Of a stretch of DNA of 64,000 nucleotides, positions 1-12,053 are shown one piece after another. Under the pieces are notes generated by a model. It was not told the DNA's origin and did not search any database. It saw only the letters and a program-made list of their open reading frames with translations. The stretch covers positions 917,626 to 981,625 of the forward strand of contig JNVV01000002.1 in assembly GCA_000733355.1 (NCBI GenBank), given 5' to 3'. The translations under genes and the position numbers were made by a program. How positions within the stretch are numbered: position 1 is the first letter of the stretch; each line of letters opens with the position of its first letter. Origin of the DNA: Falciphora oryzae (taxonomy: Eukaryota; Ascomycota; Sordariomycetes; Magnaporthales; Magnaporthaceae).

Positions 1-601
1 CCGGGATTCGTGCCACGACCAAATCAGCGCTTGTTGGAGAGCCCATGCTCCTCCCCCTCCTCCAGCGCAGGCCGCCCGCCCGTCTGACAGGCGCCCCACA
101 GGTGGTGAGGCGGAGCCCAGCTGTATTGATTTGATTGACCAAGCCCGCCCTCCCGTGCTTCCCCAGCGGGCTGGTCCGGCCGAGCAAGCCAGCCCATTGA
201 GGGCGGGCCGGCGGCTATTGCTGGGATGGAAATCCTGCCAGCGTGGACGCGTCTCCACGTTTGATTGCGGCTCTGATCTCGCGAGATAGCTAGATAGGGA
301 GATAGTTCAGCTTTTCCAAGGCAGAGGTCGCACGGAGAGTAGACTGAAATGATGGGAGGAATTGGACATTATGCTCCCCTCTCTGTTGGAGTTGTCTCCT
401 TTGGGGTTCAGCGCCATTTTCCCTGCACGACGCTCCACTTTGGGTCCAACATCAAGTCTCAGCCAGCCGCCACCCCACTTCCCGTATTGGATCAATGCTC
501 GTCAGCCACGACCGTGCACTCAACCCGTCCGTGCTCGATTGACGTTGGCCAGCCAGGTCCGGACTTCAACGCGAGCGGCCACCGCGCCTGACATATTCGC
601 A
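1..601. other. Intergenic, no gene seen
   Basis: GC-rich, pyrimidine-patched sequence upstream of the small cupin gene. Reading frames here are short, overlap on both strands and resemble no family I know. It presumably holds the cupin promoter, but I see no convincing element. Confidence 0.5.
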
Positions 602-976
602 ATGTCTCGACGAGAGAAGGAGGCCGAGGTCAAGTCGTGGGGGTTCTCCCACGTCTTTACTTGGACTGATGGACCGTACGTTGTTCACGTCTGCTGTGCT
701 CGCTCCCGTATTCTTAGGGAGGACGTTGTAGAATCTTGATGTACCAAATCTCACATGGCTGCTGCCTCTAGAAATGCCTACTACAGCCCGCACACACATA
801 GCGGCCTCACCACCCACCTCATCCTCAAAGGCCGGCTCACCATCACGTATCCCGAGGACGATGCGCCGAAGAAAGAGACCTTTGAGGTAGGGTCTCGTAT
901 CGATGTCGATGCCGGGCGCGTCCACGAGGTCTGGATCGGAGACGAGGGCTGCACATACGTTATTGGCGAGAAGTGA
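602..976 (+). CDS. Small single-domain cupin protein
   Basis: Two exons, 602-675 and 772-976, give a 92-residue protein. The intron at 676-771 has donor GTACGT and acceptor CTCTAG. Joining the exons makes one continuous cupin barrel: a first motif with H32 and H34 (PHTHSG) followed by the LILKGRL strand, then the second motif AGRVHEV with H76. The usual metal-binding Glu of motif 1 is not obvious, so metal binding is uncertain. The start ATG at 602 is the only one that keeps the exon 1 frame (MSRREKEAEV). Stand-alone cupins of this size are common in fungi, and their substrates are mostly unknown. No pathway can be inferred from the neighbours, because the next gene is 5 kb away. The gene and fold call are fairly sure; the function is not known. 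Confidence 0.82.
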
Positions 977-3900
977 TGGTTCAGGGGCTTGGAGCAAGGC
1001 TGGACATGGACAGCCTCGTTGAGCTGAACTCGGTATCCCGCCGTGCCCGCATACATAACTGAGGGAGGCCGGGCCCATCTAGATTTCGTCCTGACCTCAA
1101 GAAGAGAACGGCTGCACGCCTCGGCCCCATGGCAGCTATGAGACCAACAGAATCTAAATCTCCGGGTAGCGTCGGCCTCAAGCTGCCCCTTTTCCGGTTC
1201 CTTGGTCTCCCCTGCTCATAGCCAGCCATCTATCCATGAGCGTGTCGAGGAGGGCTCACGTAGAGTATTCTCTTGTTTCGTTTCGCCCTCTCCCGGTCTC
1301 GAACCTGGAATAGGCTGAAGACGGAAGGCCTGTCGGCAAATCCACGGCTTCCACGATTGCATTCTCTTCCCAGCTGCCCGCCGTCCGCATCCGAGCCGAG
1401 TCGGAGTCCAGAAGAGCGAAAGCGACACCATCCGCCTGCCGATGAGGCTTTGAGTCAAATCGCGCGGGCAGAGTCAGGTCGGCGACTACCCGAGATCCAG
1501 ACGAATGAGTCTCGGCTTGGTGGTAGCTGACAAACACATGGTTCTCCAAGGGCGAACCACGCAGGTTGTGATGATGCGCCTCTTGAGCCGGCGATGAGTT
1601 GTTTCGTTCAGACGAGACCTGACAGGAGCGTTTGAAACATGCAAGGAAGGGCCGACACGACCATCACAACACTGAGAACGGGGTGGCGAAGATCTGCATG
1701 TTCAAGCGAGGATACACAGAGATTCAACGATGAGAAAACACCGCAGCCGCTTCCATCTATGTCGCGCTGGACAACAAGAGGGGGGGTTCACTTGCCTATC
1801 GATCAACCCTCTGCGGCTGCAAGTATCTGTAACACCCCGTGCCTCGAACGAACACAGCATCAGATTTCCTGGCCCGGCAAATGTCTTCGCGGCTTGCGAC
1901 GGGTACGGCGGCTGCGGGTAAACTCAACACGACGGTTCGACGGGGAGTAATCACAACGTGTGTATTTCCGTGCGTCCGCGCATGCACAAGCAAGTGCCTG
2001 TGCGAGCAGCGCCTGTGTGTAGCTGCAATGCACACAGCGACACGAGCTGCTGTGGAGAAAGGAGCAACGAGGTTGGATCTCGGTGTGGCACCGCCGACGA
2101 CTTTGATCGCAGGCTCTGATGCCATTTCCACCACTCGGGCGTAATGCGCCCGCGCGGGGTCTTTTTGGGAGGCCTGGCGCCTTGACGTGCTCGCCATCCG
2201 TCTTTGTGGGCGGCCCAGGTGGGTTTCAAAAGGGAAGCACAGCCGGGAAACAAAAAAGAATCGGCGAGGCCGACAGCCTCAGGGTCTTATCGAGGAACAG
2301 GGTTGAGGCTCCCTACTCAGCCCTGGCCCGCCCAGGGATCATCGATGACGCTGCGTGTGGGCCACTGCTCTCCTAGACGGGGTCCCTGAAGCGTGTTCTG
2401 GACGCCGTTTCGATAGAAGTCTGTCTCGAACGGCGGCTGGTGGCACGCGACTGGTTGGGAAGGCCAGAGGGAGAAAAACAAAACCAGGGGCACAGGGGCT
2501 TGAGGTCGAAAAAACCCTCCATCCCATCCCCATGACGATTTACAAACTGCCGTCGGCATGGCCACCTGGCTACGGGGTAGGCTCGGAAAATTAAGGTCTT
2601 CAATTACCGGGGGGGCGAATGAAATTGGACCGGCTTCTTCCCTCCACCACGGGAATCTCATTTACGCAGACCTTGTTGACGTTGGCTAGGTACCGAAAGC
2701 AATCGACCAAGGTTTTGGGAAGCGGTCAGCATCATCTCTCCCGGCAGCATAGTTCTCCATCACTTCAGACCGGCCATGACGGGTAAGACAAGCGAGCCGC
2801 CGTCTGCCCTGGGAGCGATCATGTCGATTTGTGGACCGGGTGGTGGGAACAAGAGGGGCCCTCGGGAGTTTTCCTCCCACGGTAGCGAAATAGCCGACGA
2901 CGACGAGGATGTGAAGAGGGACACGACATAGCTCGCAATATCAAAATCAAGGCACGGAAGAGCCCAGGCGGATTTGTCCCCATCAGTCCTGTTTTACCTC
3001 GCCGCGGGACCCGGGAGAGGACGATGTTTTCTGCACATCTCGCTCGTGTAATGGCCTGACCAAGGAAAACAAGTCAGGTTGAGGAGACGCCGAAAACCAG
3101 TTGAATCCTTCGGGTAGCCCCAACCGTGCGTGCAGCGTTGGCTCCTCCAATGATGGAATCGCGCCCCATCAGAGGGACAAGGCGTTGAAACCAGGCCACA
3201 AGATGGGAGGAGCGCTGGATGACGTCCTCGACTGTGGGGGAGCCTGGCACGCACGCACGCACGCACATGGCCATCGTCAGAGTTGGGTTGGCCGTGCTGC
3301 CTGTCCCCACATCAATTTTCGGGCTTCGGCTCCTGCCAGCCTTCTCCTCAATCAAATCGCCTCTTTTTTTTTGCTTTCTTTTCTGTGCCAGCGTGCCAGC
3401 ATTCCAAAGTGGAGGGAGGCCCGGGTGCAACGCTTAGTTGGCCGATATCCGGATTAAAATAGGTACGTATACTCAATCTGCGATAATCTGGTACTGGATG
3501 TGGTTTGCGGCAGTTTCCTTGTTTCGAAAACGCCGCGATACTCGATTGGGCGCTTCCGGTGCGCGACTGCAGACGGAGATTTGGGCCAATGCTACACCGG
3601 CAGGGAAGGCCAGATCTCGATTGATGAGCGAAGTGATTGATGATTGACGATTGTTGGGTGTCAGTGTGCGTCTCTCCCGCCCCCCCCTCCCCGCTGGACC
3701 AAAGGATCCTCACCAAGATTCGACGGTCCAACCTCCGGCCGGTGCTTGGGAGCTTGGTCTGTCTCTCTCTGGCTTGGGATTTGCATTTGCCGGCCGCAGC
3801 TTCTGGGCTCTGGACTGGCTGCGCACCATCGCCCCCTTTTTTGCGGACGTTGCACAGCGGCACACTGCAATTCTGGAATTACTCGCGGAAACAGCAGTTC

Positions 3901-6097
3901 TGAAACACACAGCCCTCGACAGCGACGGGCAACCTCTGTTTTCAGCTGACCGCCTTCTCTTCGACTTCGACCGGCAGGGGTTGGCGGGTTGCTCTACTTT
4001 TTTACCTTTGCCGCCTCCAAGCTTGATTGCGACAGGCTGCCGGGGCCCCCATGTTGACAAAATTGTGGCGTCGTGGGCTTCCAAATCGAGTAATATTGAA
4101 ATCAATAACACGCGACGATTAATGGCCGGCGGCCTGGGTACAGGCACTGTCACAACCCCAACGGCCGTGTCATCTCCATCGTTCGGATCATGCTCCCAGC
4201 CCGTACCCAGGCATGTTCCCGTTTTTTTGTTTGCTGAGTGGGTGTTGCATTTCGCTGCACATGGCCGCAGCCGGCGGGCGAGCACGCTTCTAAAAATTAG
4301 GATATACGGCGCATGGAAGGCACGCGCGCGAGCTTCTCCATGTTTCTCCGTCGACTGGTCCATGTGTAATGTAGGTAAGTGCTCTATCGCTCGTGCCCAT
4401 CGGATCGCGTCGATCGCGCCGTGTCGGTCGGGTTCTCGGCCCTCTCCCCTCGTCAAAAGGAAACCCTCTCGATCCCTTGGGTCTTGGTCTTCCCCTCTTT
4501 GTGCTGCGTGCCCGGGACTGTATGCATGCAGCACGGCTGCCGCATGGATGGCTCGTCTCCGAGTCGTTGAGGAGGGGGTCTTTGGGAGTGTCTCGACGCG
4601 GGCCTGCGGGCCACTCGCTGGTTGCGGTTGCACCACTCCTGCATCCGACGCCGACGGCCGACTGGCGTCCCGGGCCTCTGACTGGTCTGGAGACATGCGG
4701 AATGGATGGGAATGGATGGGCTAGGCCGCAGGGATCAAACACGCCCGAGAGAGCCAAAAAGATTGAGCCAGAGAAATAAAATAATATCAATCTAGAAGCC
4801 TCGCTGTTGCAGCCTCTTGGCCGCCCCTAATCGACTCGGCAGAACCACTAAACCCTGTCCCGGGGCCATGCTAGCACGCTACCCTGGCCTGGAGTGCGGC
4901 GACTGTGCTGCGCCATGTCCAGCAGTAGCATCCCGCTCCCTTCTTGCTGCAACCAGACAGACTGCAATTGAGCCAGACAAGCCAGAACCCCAGCTCCATT
5001 CAAGCTCGACCCCTGGCCCCTGACCCGCCCCCTGGCCCATGGGTCCGCAACGAGAGCTGCATGCAGTGAGGCGCGCTTTCCAAGTTTTACGGTGGATGTA
5101 CTCCGACCACTGAGTGGGTGGTGGCAGGCTTTTTTTTTTCTTTCTTTCTTTGGCTGGGGACCTCCACACACATCCGCATCCGTCCAGGCTGTCGCATCAC
5201 ATTCCATCCATCACGGTCTTAACGCACGTCAGTAATACCTACCACCTACGCAATCGGGGCCTTGTCTGCGACGGCCAATCCAATCGAGTCTCAACCTACC
5301 TCTGTCGCCGTCTTCGGTCTGCCGAATGTCGGTCTGCTGGGGGCCTGGGGGTGCTCGTGCTCGTCCAGCAACAGCCAACGCATCCAAGCCTCGTGGGCCT
5401 GCAGGCCTGTAGCAGTGTTTTAGGCGCCCTCCCCCTCGGCGGGCCCGGCACGGAGGCGCTGGGCTGGTGAGGGCCACCCGCTGCACAGAGCAAGGCACTC
5501 GACAGCTTCCTTGCTGCCACCCAAGCAAGCCCCCCTACCGCCTCCTCCACCCCCGACACCCATCATCTGGGTCGGCGCACCCAGCTAATTACAGCAGCGT
5601 CCGGCTTGGTTCCTCCCCATCACGGCCCCATCGTCGATGCAGGCTCCATAACTACAGCCGCATCACCCACTCGGTCCTGTCTGGGCAAGCAGGCTGGCCT
5701 CTGCTCAGGCCCTCGGCTTCTGTTCTCCTCCACTCCCTCCTCCGCATGCCCAGTCCGGCATCCTGGTATATACCGACCTGCCTGCCCAGCCAGCGAGGTG
5801 TTCCTCCGAGGGTGCTGTTCCGTCCTTCCACTCCATCCCTCCCTCGTTTCTTTTTCCATCCTCGCTCCCTCCGGCCGGCCTTCCTCCCGGCCAACCTCAA
5901 AGGTCACCCTCTCTGCGCGGGAGCATTGAAGTACCATACATGAGCCCGGGCGTCTCCCCTCGCCTTGGGACCCTATCAGACGCGGTTGCTTGGATCCACG
6001 GGACGGATTTGCGGCATGGCAGTTTCAACATCTGCATAGTGCAATCTCAAGCCGCCTCTTCGCGCGGCCACACCGCCGCCTCTCGCACGCGCTGACG
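977..6097. other. 5.1-kb intergenic region without a supported gene
   Basis: The stretch is rich in short C/T tracts, especially 5,110-5,950, which is the likely promoter and 5' leader of the gene starting at 6098. A (GCAC)5 microsatellite lies at 3247-3266. At 3,650-4,725 both strands are open for about 1 kb, but the frames lack an ATG at their ends, show no recognisable domain and look like GC-driven chance frames. I see no RNA gene. Confidence 0.5.
3247..3266. repeat. (GCAC)5 microsatellite
   Basis: Five perfect tandem copies of the tetranucleotide GCAC in an intergenic region. Confidence 0.9.
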
Positions 6098-9000
6098 ATG
6101 GGCAACGTAAACTCGGCCGAGGCTCCCAGGAGGGTCGCACCCGCGTCAAACAAGCTGGTCAAGCCCCGGATGACCAGCGCTGCCGTACACGGCCAGTCGA
6201 GCCCCAGTGCCTGCCAGCCGAGCTGCGACGACGCCCTCCCCTCCTCTCCCGGTCTGGTGGGCGACCACCGCCCCTCCTCCTCCTCTCACTCGTTCAGCTT
6301 GCCTCCTGTCTCGCTTTCGGTCCCGTTCCCTGCGCTCGACGTCGACTTCCCGCCCCAACCGAATCCGCTCGACGACGACCCCGACTACGCAAGAGCCTCG
6401 ATGGTCGCCGAACCGGTCAAGAAGGAAAGGCATCTGCGCAACATTTTTCGGTCAAAATCGTCCTCCACATCGCAGCCGGACCGTCGGGGGAGCCCGGAGA
6501 GGAGAAATACCACCACCGCGGCGGCTGCACCGCCATTGCCGCCTCTCGAAGGGCAAGGTGTTGCGCCACCTACGAGGCGCAACTCTATGCTGGGAGCCGG
6601 TGACGCTGTGTACCGCGACCAGTCGACTAGGGAGAGGTTCGCTTGCCCTGATTCTTGGGGACGCCCCCCTGTGTCCACAGCGTTGGTGTCTTTGGTGCTC
6701 TTCTGCTGACAACCAGGACCCCACAGCTGGAACATTGCGGATTCTCGCGTCTCGTGGAACTACAATCTCACGTCTTACGAAGCCAAACGTCTGCTCAACT
6801 TTGTACAAGGCGACACCACGGGTATACAAGATGAGATCCCGGCGGCAGCCTCGGAGAATAAATTCTCGGTGGTTTCAGAGGTGACGTGGAAGAGCTCACA
6901 CCCGCCCCGGACCGAGAGCACCGCCGGAGCGGCCATCAGCCGAGCGAACTCAGATCTGTCCCTATACACGCCCGTTCGAAGGCGCTCGATCATCCAGACA
7001 CCCGGCCTGGCCACTCGAAGGAGTGCCAGTAAAGGGCCGCCGCTCAGCAGCCAGCGCTACAGCCATCCGCCCACCCCGAGTCTGTCACGGCAGGCTTCGT
7101 TTGACTCTGCCGGCAGCCGCGTCCTGTCGATGCCGCCTCTGCCCCCGCGGATGAAGGCCGCTAGTGAGGTTCGAGGGCCCGTCACACCCTGCGAAGGGGA
7201 CTACCAGACTATCGGCGCCTTCAAGCTCGGAACACTGCGAATCGTCAACGGCAGCGTCAGTCCCGGCGCCGCGAGCCCAGAGCCAGATGAGAAACGGCGG
7301 GCCAAGCAGCCAGATATGCCGCGGCCCACCCGCAAGGAGTCGAGCTACTTTACGCCGGCTCCCGCTGTCGAGCCTGCGAGGGCTCGAACAGGAATCCGGC
7401 GGGATGTGGACTTGACGATTCGAACTGACGCACCAATTCCCCCGCCAAATGCCCCTACGGTTGTTGTCCATACGGCCCAGCTTCTGCGCAGCCCTACGGC
7501 GGCGGCCAAGTCGCCTGTGGTTGCATCCGCTGCATCTCCGGCTCTGCTGCAGGTCGGGAGCTCGGAGGGAGTGAAAGGACCGAGCGGGCAGTACCTGGAG
7601 CAAATCCAGCTTAGCCCCTTCTCCATAGCAGGAGGCTCCCCCTCCAGCCCGCTGGTGACGACATCGAAAGCCAATGAGCTGGAGGACCACCTGTTTGACG
7701 ACGACGCACAGCCCGAGTACTCGACGCCTGAGGTCCTCGACCTGCGGCTAGATCCCAATGCAAAGTCAGAGCCCACAGCGGCGTCTCCAAACGCGACGAG
7801 GCAAGGCAATCGGGCCGACAACGGGTCTGCGTCGAGCAACCCGACCTCGGAGCCGTCGCACAAACCGCTGACCAAGACGGACTCTGGCTATTGCTCAAAT
7901 GTTTCGCTGCGCTCGCTGAGGTCTTCGTCTAGGCCGCCGCTTCCCGACAGCGACATGTCGTGGGGATCCAGTGAAGGAAAGCGCACGTCTCTTAGCAGCC
8001 CGCTTGGAGATGCGCCTTCGGAGGATCAGAGGCTGTCTGGTACCATGTTTCCGCCCTCTCCCCAGAGAGAGCCTCCACCGCCGCCTCCGCCCAAGGACTT
8101 TTTGAAATCACCGAGTGCGGGTGTGTTAGGTACTCGAACTGTGTCGCAACCGCTTACGTTTGACGACAAGTCGCGCGCCGGTGCTACCACGACCCCCGAC
8201 GAGGCTACGAGGAGGGACAACGCGTCGGCCGCTACAACTAGAACGTGGACTGTTGTACCCCGGTCTCCAGACTCGGCCATTATCTCACCTGGCAGCACGA
8301 GTTCGGCTGGGTCGGTTTCCAAGCTGAGCAGCATCAGCAGTAGCAGCGGCTCACAAAAGGGAGGAAGACTTCACCGGCTGCTGAGCCGTGGAAGCTTGGG
8401 TCGGTCCCAGGGTGTTTCGGCCCCCCAGGCAACGCACGTGTCCAAGCGTGCTAACTCTGCGTCGGTCAGCCGTGAGGGACACCGGAAGCTGAGAACACAC
8501 TCTGGGCAGTTCCAGATGAGGGCCAAGAAGCTTGATCTCAAGCCTCAGGCGAGCAAAGACACGCTCAAAACGATCATGAGCGTGGGCAGCATGGAGGCAC
8601 GTGCAGTCGAGGCTGCACAGAATGTGGAGGCTGCGTTCGACTCGCCGGGTAAGAGCCGGAGGCACACTTCTTACATGCCTTCAGCCCTCGGCCAGGTTGC
8701 CTCGGCCGAAGCTGATGCGCCATCGGTGCCGGGGCAAACCCCAACAAAGCCGACGCGCGTCATGAGTATCCCGCGGAAGCCCGTTCCTATCCGGAAGGAA
8801 GGGAGCAGTCTGGCTGTCGAGACCGGATCCGCATTCCTGGCACCGACCCGCGACAGCATCACTGGCAGCATTTCTAGGTCGCCTACGATGATTACGCGTA
8901 GCCCGTCCAAGATTTTCGACAAGGACTACAGGGACGAGCTGCACTTCTCGCCGACTGTCACGGAAATCAGCATTATCAGTCCACTGGCAATTCCTTCCCC

Positions 9001-10063
9001 TACCGAGGACGACCAGCCATCGCCGTCACCGCCTAGTCCCGTGGTGCCAGAGCTCATGTCACGGAAGAGGGTTGGCGTGACGCCACCGCCTGTGAGCATG
9101 AGGACCCGCAACCAAGGGAATCTCAGGGTGCCTGCGCCTCTGCGACCGCAATCGACTCCTACCCGCGCGCAATCCATGGTGCTACCCCGGAAGGCCAGCC
9201 AGGAACAAGACCTCGGACACATGCCTACGTACCACCAAGAGGCCCTCCAGCAGCTCAGTGGGGATTCAGCGGATGTGCCCCCAGCTCCAGTATCAGCGCC
9301 GATGCAGCCGCGTAGGTCGATGACCGTGGAGGTGAGGTCGTCGCGGTCTTTTTCTCGAGTTCCGGATTGGCAGGTCAAGACGGATCACGATACTTCCCGA
9401 CGCTCGTCTTTGGACGTGCGCCCAGAGGACCCTCTGCGGGCCTTGGAGGTGGTTGCGGCGGAACAGGGCCACCTTATCCGAAGGCCTTCCAGTGCGCAGC
9501 CGCCGTCGCAGGTGATTGCGCAGGAGGAGGGGCCACAACTGCGTCACCGGGCCAGCTACGACGACCGCACCCGGCGGCACATGCAATACCTCCCGCCGCA
9601 GCAACAGCAGCAACAGCGTCCCGCCGTGCCGTCCACGGATCCTCGGTGGTACCGCCAGTCATATGATGCGTATGGACAGCAGCAACAGCAGCAACAGCGT
9701 CCCGCCGTGCCGTCCACGGATCCTCGGTGGTACCGCCAGTCATATGATGCGTATGGACAGCAGCAACAGCAGCAACAGTACCGCTCCTGGCAACCGCCGC
9801 CGGCACAACAACAACAGCACCAGTGGGAGAGGCAACAGCAACAGCACTGGAACCAGTGGCATGAGCAGCAATACTGGGACCAGTCGCAGCAGTGGGACCA
9901 GCAGCAGCAGGGGCGCTATCCGCGTCCGTATGTGACTCGCGGTGGCCACGGGCGCAACAACAGCCTGGGCTCGCCGGACAGGCAGGGGCAGTCTGGTGTG
10001 CCGTACCGTATCCTGCACAGCTATAACTCGCCTGCCTACAGGAACGCGCCCATCTGGGGTTGA
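6098..10063 (+). CDS. Large disordered protein, probable N-myristoylation, conserved in moulds
   Basis: Two exons, 6098-6636 and 6727-10063, encode 1291 residues. The 90-nt intron (donor GTTCGC, acceptor CCACAG) is fixed by phase and by the join ...STRE-SWNIADSR. The protein starts MGNVNSAEA, a good N-myristoylation signal (Gly2, Asn3, Ser6), so membrane attachment is plausible. A short ordered segment follows the splice site (about residues 180-215, SWNYNLTSYEAKRLLNFVQG). This is the only part that looks like a folded or conserved motif. The rest is Ser/Pro/Arg-rich and disordered, with many RRxS-type phosphosite-like motifs and a proline run (PPPPPPPK) near residue 637. The C-terminus is Gln-rich with an exact 27-residue duplication. 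From memory, similar MGN-starting proteins exist in Sordariomycetes without assigned function. In-frame ATG 5990 lies upstream, but 6098 gives the myristoylation start. No enzymatic domain is visible. Confidence 0.82.
9599..9778 (+). repeat. Perfect 81-bp tandem duplication plus partial copy, coding
   Basis: Two identical 81-bp units (second unit begins at 9698, first at 9617) are flanked by CAG/CAA stretches. They encode RPAVPSTDPRWYRQSYDAYG followed by a Gln run, so the protein repeats 27 residues exactly. The absence of even silent differences points to recent slippage or unequal exchange within the Gln tract, or to an assembly artefact. Confidence 0.92.
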
Positions 10064-12053
10064 GGGAGCACCGGTTGCCAGCCACCCTTTGGGTTCCCTC
10101 TCGTTTGTCATAAAGTACACAAGCTACCGTTGACTTCTTTTCTCGACCCTCATTGTTTCTCTCTTTACGCCTGATAATACGCATACGGCAGAGCCATCCG
10201 CTGCTCGAGCTGCTACGGCCTCCAGCATCATGGGGCGCCCCGAAACACAGGGCGCGTCTCTTTTTTTCCTTTGCTGTTTTTTTTTTCTTTTTTTCTATCT
10301 TGTTATCGCACTTCGGACGGATGTATTGATACCACATTGAGCCTTCGTGGCCCATTTTGTTTTTGTCATATCGGTTGGAAGCCCTCGAACATCATCATAT
10401 ATACCCCCTGCAACATCGGGCCATGTACTACAACTACCCTGCAACATCTGGCGAGATTTGTGCGAAACGAACTCACAGATCTGGCTTTTGTTCTTTTGTT
10501 CTTTTGTCTCTGGCGTGTTTGGAAGCTACCTACCTTGTCATTTCTAACTTCTTGGACATGGTTTACAGTTTTTGTTTATAAGCTGACATTTCTCTCTTTG
10601 GTGACTTTGGGTTCTCTTTTGTCACATTTCCGTCTATGGCCCGCGAGGTCTGGGCACGCTCGAAACAACGGATACCTAGCGAACAAACACGGCAGCAAAG
10701 GCAATACCCAATTTGACGGCATCTTTTGGAAGAAGGTTTGAAGACAGGGTTTGCGCGGGCGTGAGGACGCGGCGCGGCAACCAGAGAGAAGAGGCTGTAT
10801 GTATTCTATCATCTAGAATGCAATCAAGATTGTGAAGGGACAGACACAACATGCCGGTCTTGTCGACCGGATGTGAAGTGCTTCAAGCTGTCGAAACAGT
10901 TGTGCCCGGCTACATGGCGCAGCAAACCAATAGACTCCAACTCCACATGGAGTCGTTGCGTTCGGCAGTATCGCGTGTTGGGAGGGGTTATCCGATTTTA
11001 GGTTTTGAGAAGCGAAGATAAAGGACAGATGGAAATGGCCCGCCGGAGACCAACAATAGGGTTTGTTTGCGACAGGAAGGGCAGGGATGACCACAACGGA
11101 TGAGCGGTTAAAAATAGGCGGGCAATGGGCAGACATGCAAGACATGAAACTTCCAATGAGGCCTTTGAAGAATAGACAGAAAGCGGCGGCGGAGAATGGG
11201 GCAGGCAGATGGGAGCCCAGCCCCCAGCCCCAATACACTGAGACATTTGGACTTCTACGATAGCCGAGCTTGACGCGCGGGGGACTTTTCAGCGGGATGA
11301 GGCGGCTGGCCAATGGGCATGCTGGAGCACTGGTATGCCCCTGCCAGACATCACAGCCGACCGATCAGCGGACACAGGCTGGAGCTGTCGAATGATGGGG
11401 CGAAGGAGCCCAGCGGGCAGTGTTCGGGTTGGGACGAGGATAGCCAGATTTGCCACCTCGGAAGAAGAAAAAAAAAACATAACAACAAAACAAACATTAC
11501 ACGGCACCGTAGTAGGCTCAATTTATTGCCGATCTGGGTTCGGCGAAAAACAGATGGGGATGGGACAGACGAGGCGAAAAAAAGGGGGGGCCTGGGAGGG
11601 GAAAGCTACAAGGGGACTGACTGACCAGACTGAATGACCGGACATTCCGCCGCGGCTCCGGGATGTGTTTTAACTGCCTGTTCTTTTTCTCTTTCCTGCC
11701 TCGAACAAAGTAAACCTCCCTGGCTGCCTGCCTTGCTTCTTGCCAATCCATCCCTTTCCTTTGCTCCCGTACAAGATTTGAGCCGCCATCCATCTGCCCC
11801 GTCAATTCCTGCCTTTCCGCCCACTAGCAGCCCCAGACCGCTGCGGAGGGCCTAAATTCGCGGCAGACACGCCTGCCCCCAAGCAGCCCAGCGAAACAAA
11901 CCCGAAAGAAAGAGGGCTCGGGGAGCGGGAGAAAGAACAATACAAAGTCGCGTGTCCACGAGGGACGGACGTCAGATTAAGCAATCAATCAATCGTGCCT
12001 CCTCACCAAAAAAAAAAAAAAAAAAAAAGAGGGAATCAAACAGCGCCCGTAAA
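10064..12053. other. Intergenic region, T-rich 3' flank then 5' flank
   Basis: After the stop at 10063 the DNA is T-rich up to about 10,700, consistent with a 3' UTR and polyadenylation region. The remainder has only short, unrelated frames. A 21-nt A tract lies at 12008-12028, just before the next candidate start. No gene or RNA is recognised. Confidence 0.5.

Noticed and set aside
3651..4724. About 1-kb open frames on both strands (357 and 328 codons)
   Set aside because: The plus frame opens with TTG rather than ATG, neither product shows a domain, and overlapping open frames on opposite strands are expected by chance in GC-rich DNA with few TA-containing stops.
6637..6715. Alternative acceptor AACCAG (ends 6716) for the intron in the 1291-residue gene
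   Set aside because: It puts the downstream exon out of phase with the long frame; the CCACAG acceptor ending at 6726 keeps it.
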